Shown: one piece after another, positions 47,782 through 48,527 of the stretch
How the letters are laid out: each line of letters begins with the position of its first letter
Numbering within the stretch: the stretch's first letter is position 1
Source: Desulfurobacteriaceae bacterium
GTDB taxonomy: Bacteria; Aquificota; Aquificia; Desulfurobacteriales; Desulfurobacteriaceae
DNA: 48,527 nt
NCBI GenBank assembly: GCA_027075275.1
Contig: JALTBO010000098.1
Coordinates: 14,742 to 63,268 of the forward strand
Direction of reading: 5' to 3'
Translations under genes and position numbers: made by a program
Notes under the pieces: generated by a model
What the model saw: the letters and a program-made list of their open reading frames with translations, nothing else
Database searches by the model: none
What the model was told of the DNA's origin: nothing

Positions 47782-48527
47782 GCTCTTTGATACTGCAGAG
47801 AGGGTTTTAGAGGGAGAAGAGAGCGTAGAGAAATTAAAGGAGTTCCCCGAGGGGAAACCGGTAAGGAAGCCTGTTGAGAACCCCTTTAAAAGGTCTGCAC
47901 TCATCGTTTCAGGAGACAGGGTTAAACACCTGAGAAAAGTTCTCTCAAGGCCTGCCGATGTAATCATCTTCAACGTTGAGGACGGGGTTTCAGACGAGAG
48001 GAAGCCCTTTGCGAGGCTCTTAATCAGAAAGCTCCTTCTGAACACCGATTTTGACGGAAGTAAGGAGATAGTTGTCAGAATTAACCCGATAGATTCCTGG
48101 TTTTTCTACGATGATTTGACGGAGCTCCTTCCTACCCTTCCCCACGGAATCCGCCTCAGTAAAGTCCGCTCTCCCGAAGACGTTGTTGCTTTAGACAGGC
48201 TAATTTCCGCCTTTGAAACTGCGAGGGGAATTGAAAAAGGATTCATAAAGATTCAGCTTTCTATAGAGACTCCGGAGGCCGTTGAGCGTTTAGCTGAAAT
48301 CCTTTCAGCTTCAGAGAGGATTAACGCCGTTTACCTTGGAATTTTAGATCTCTTTGGAGAGCTCTCCCTTCCCCAGAAGTTCCAGTCTGGAAAACTTGGG
48401 GAGTTCGTAAGGGAGTTTTTTGTCCTCCGCTCCCGTTCCCGCGGGGTTTACCCTATAGCCCCTGCGTATCAGGACTATAAAGACCTTGAGGGCTTTGAGG
48501 AGGAGGCAAAAGCCGAGAGAGAGATGG
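47753..48527 (+). CDS. HpcH/HpaI aldolase / citrate-lyase-beta-like protein (3' end outside window; missing from ORF track)
   Basis: GTG frame MEEKLERLDELFDTAERVLEG...RSALIVSGDRVKHLRKVLSRPADVIIFNVEDGVSDERKPFARLLIRKLL..EIVVRINPIDS..IKIQLSIETPEAVE. Confidence 0.85.
   Translation, partial: MEEKLERLDELFDTAERVLEGEESVEKLKEFPEGKPVRKPVENPFKRSALIVSGDRVKHLRKVLSRPADVIIFNVEDGVSDERKPFARLLIRKLLLNTDFDGSKEIVVRINPIDSWFFYDDLTELLPTLPHGIRLSKVRSPEDVVALDRLISAFETARGIEKGFIKIQLSIETPEAVERLAEILSASERINAVYLGILDLFGELSLPQKFQSGKLGEFVREFFVLRSRSRGVYPIAPAYQDYKDLEGFEEEAKAEREM

Overview
The window is a gene-dense stretch of about 46-48% GC from a thermophilic, Aquificota-like bacterium. The Desulfurobacteriaceae-type assignment is an inference from protein style, not a search. 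Most of it is housekeeping: purA (partial), midA-like, dprA, pgeF, guaA, nadA, lactate permease, two paaK-like genes, trmFO, pgk, nadD, leuC-type dehydratase, cutA, ubiE/menG, hyuA/hyuB, rpsB-tsf-pyrH-frr, pyrF, hom, an aminotransferase, and a cobalamin-riboswitch/btuFCD/btuB locus. Two observations stand out. (1) A four-gene co-directional cassette at 14828-18445 encodes a small MazF/PemK-like protein, a divergent sigma-70-like protein, a CalpT-like protein with an Ala4 linker, and a protein whose N-half has a Lon-type Ser/Lys dyad signature and whose C-half is a two-fold internally repeated SAVED domain. This looks like a rearranged, extended relative of the cyclic-oligonucleotide-activated CalpL/CalpT/CalpS protease/sigma defence pathway, with no Cas10 or CD-NTase gene in the window. 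(2) The 8-bp palindrome GGAGCTCC is extremely over-represented (about 53 perfect copies and about 100 GAGCTC cores by manual count, versus roughly 0.6 and 12 expected). It occurs in all reading frames, on both gene orientations and in some intergenic DNA, like a HIP1-type highly iterated palindrome or DNA uptake sequence. Secondary observations include a palindromic divergent promoter implying leaderless mRNAs, a structured leader upstream of rpsB, two microprotein candidates, and a three-gene hypothetical operon with a PD-(D/E)XK-like nuclease.
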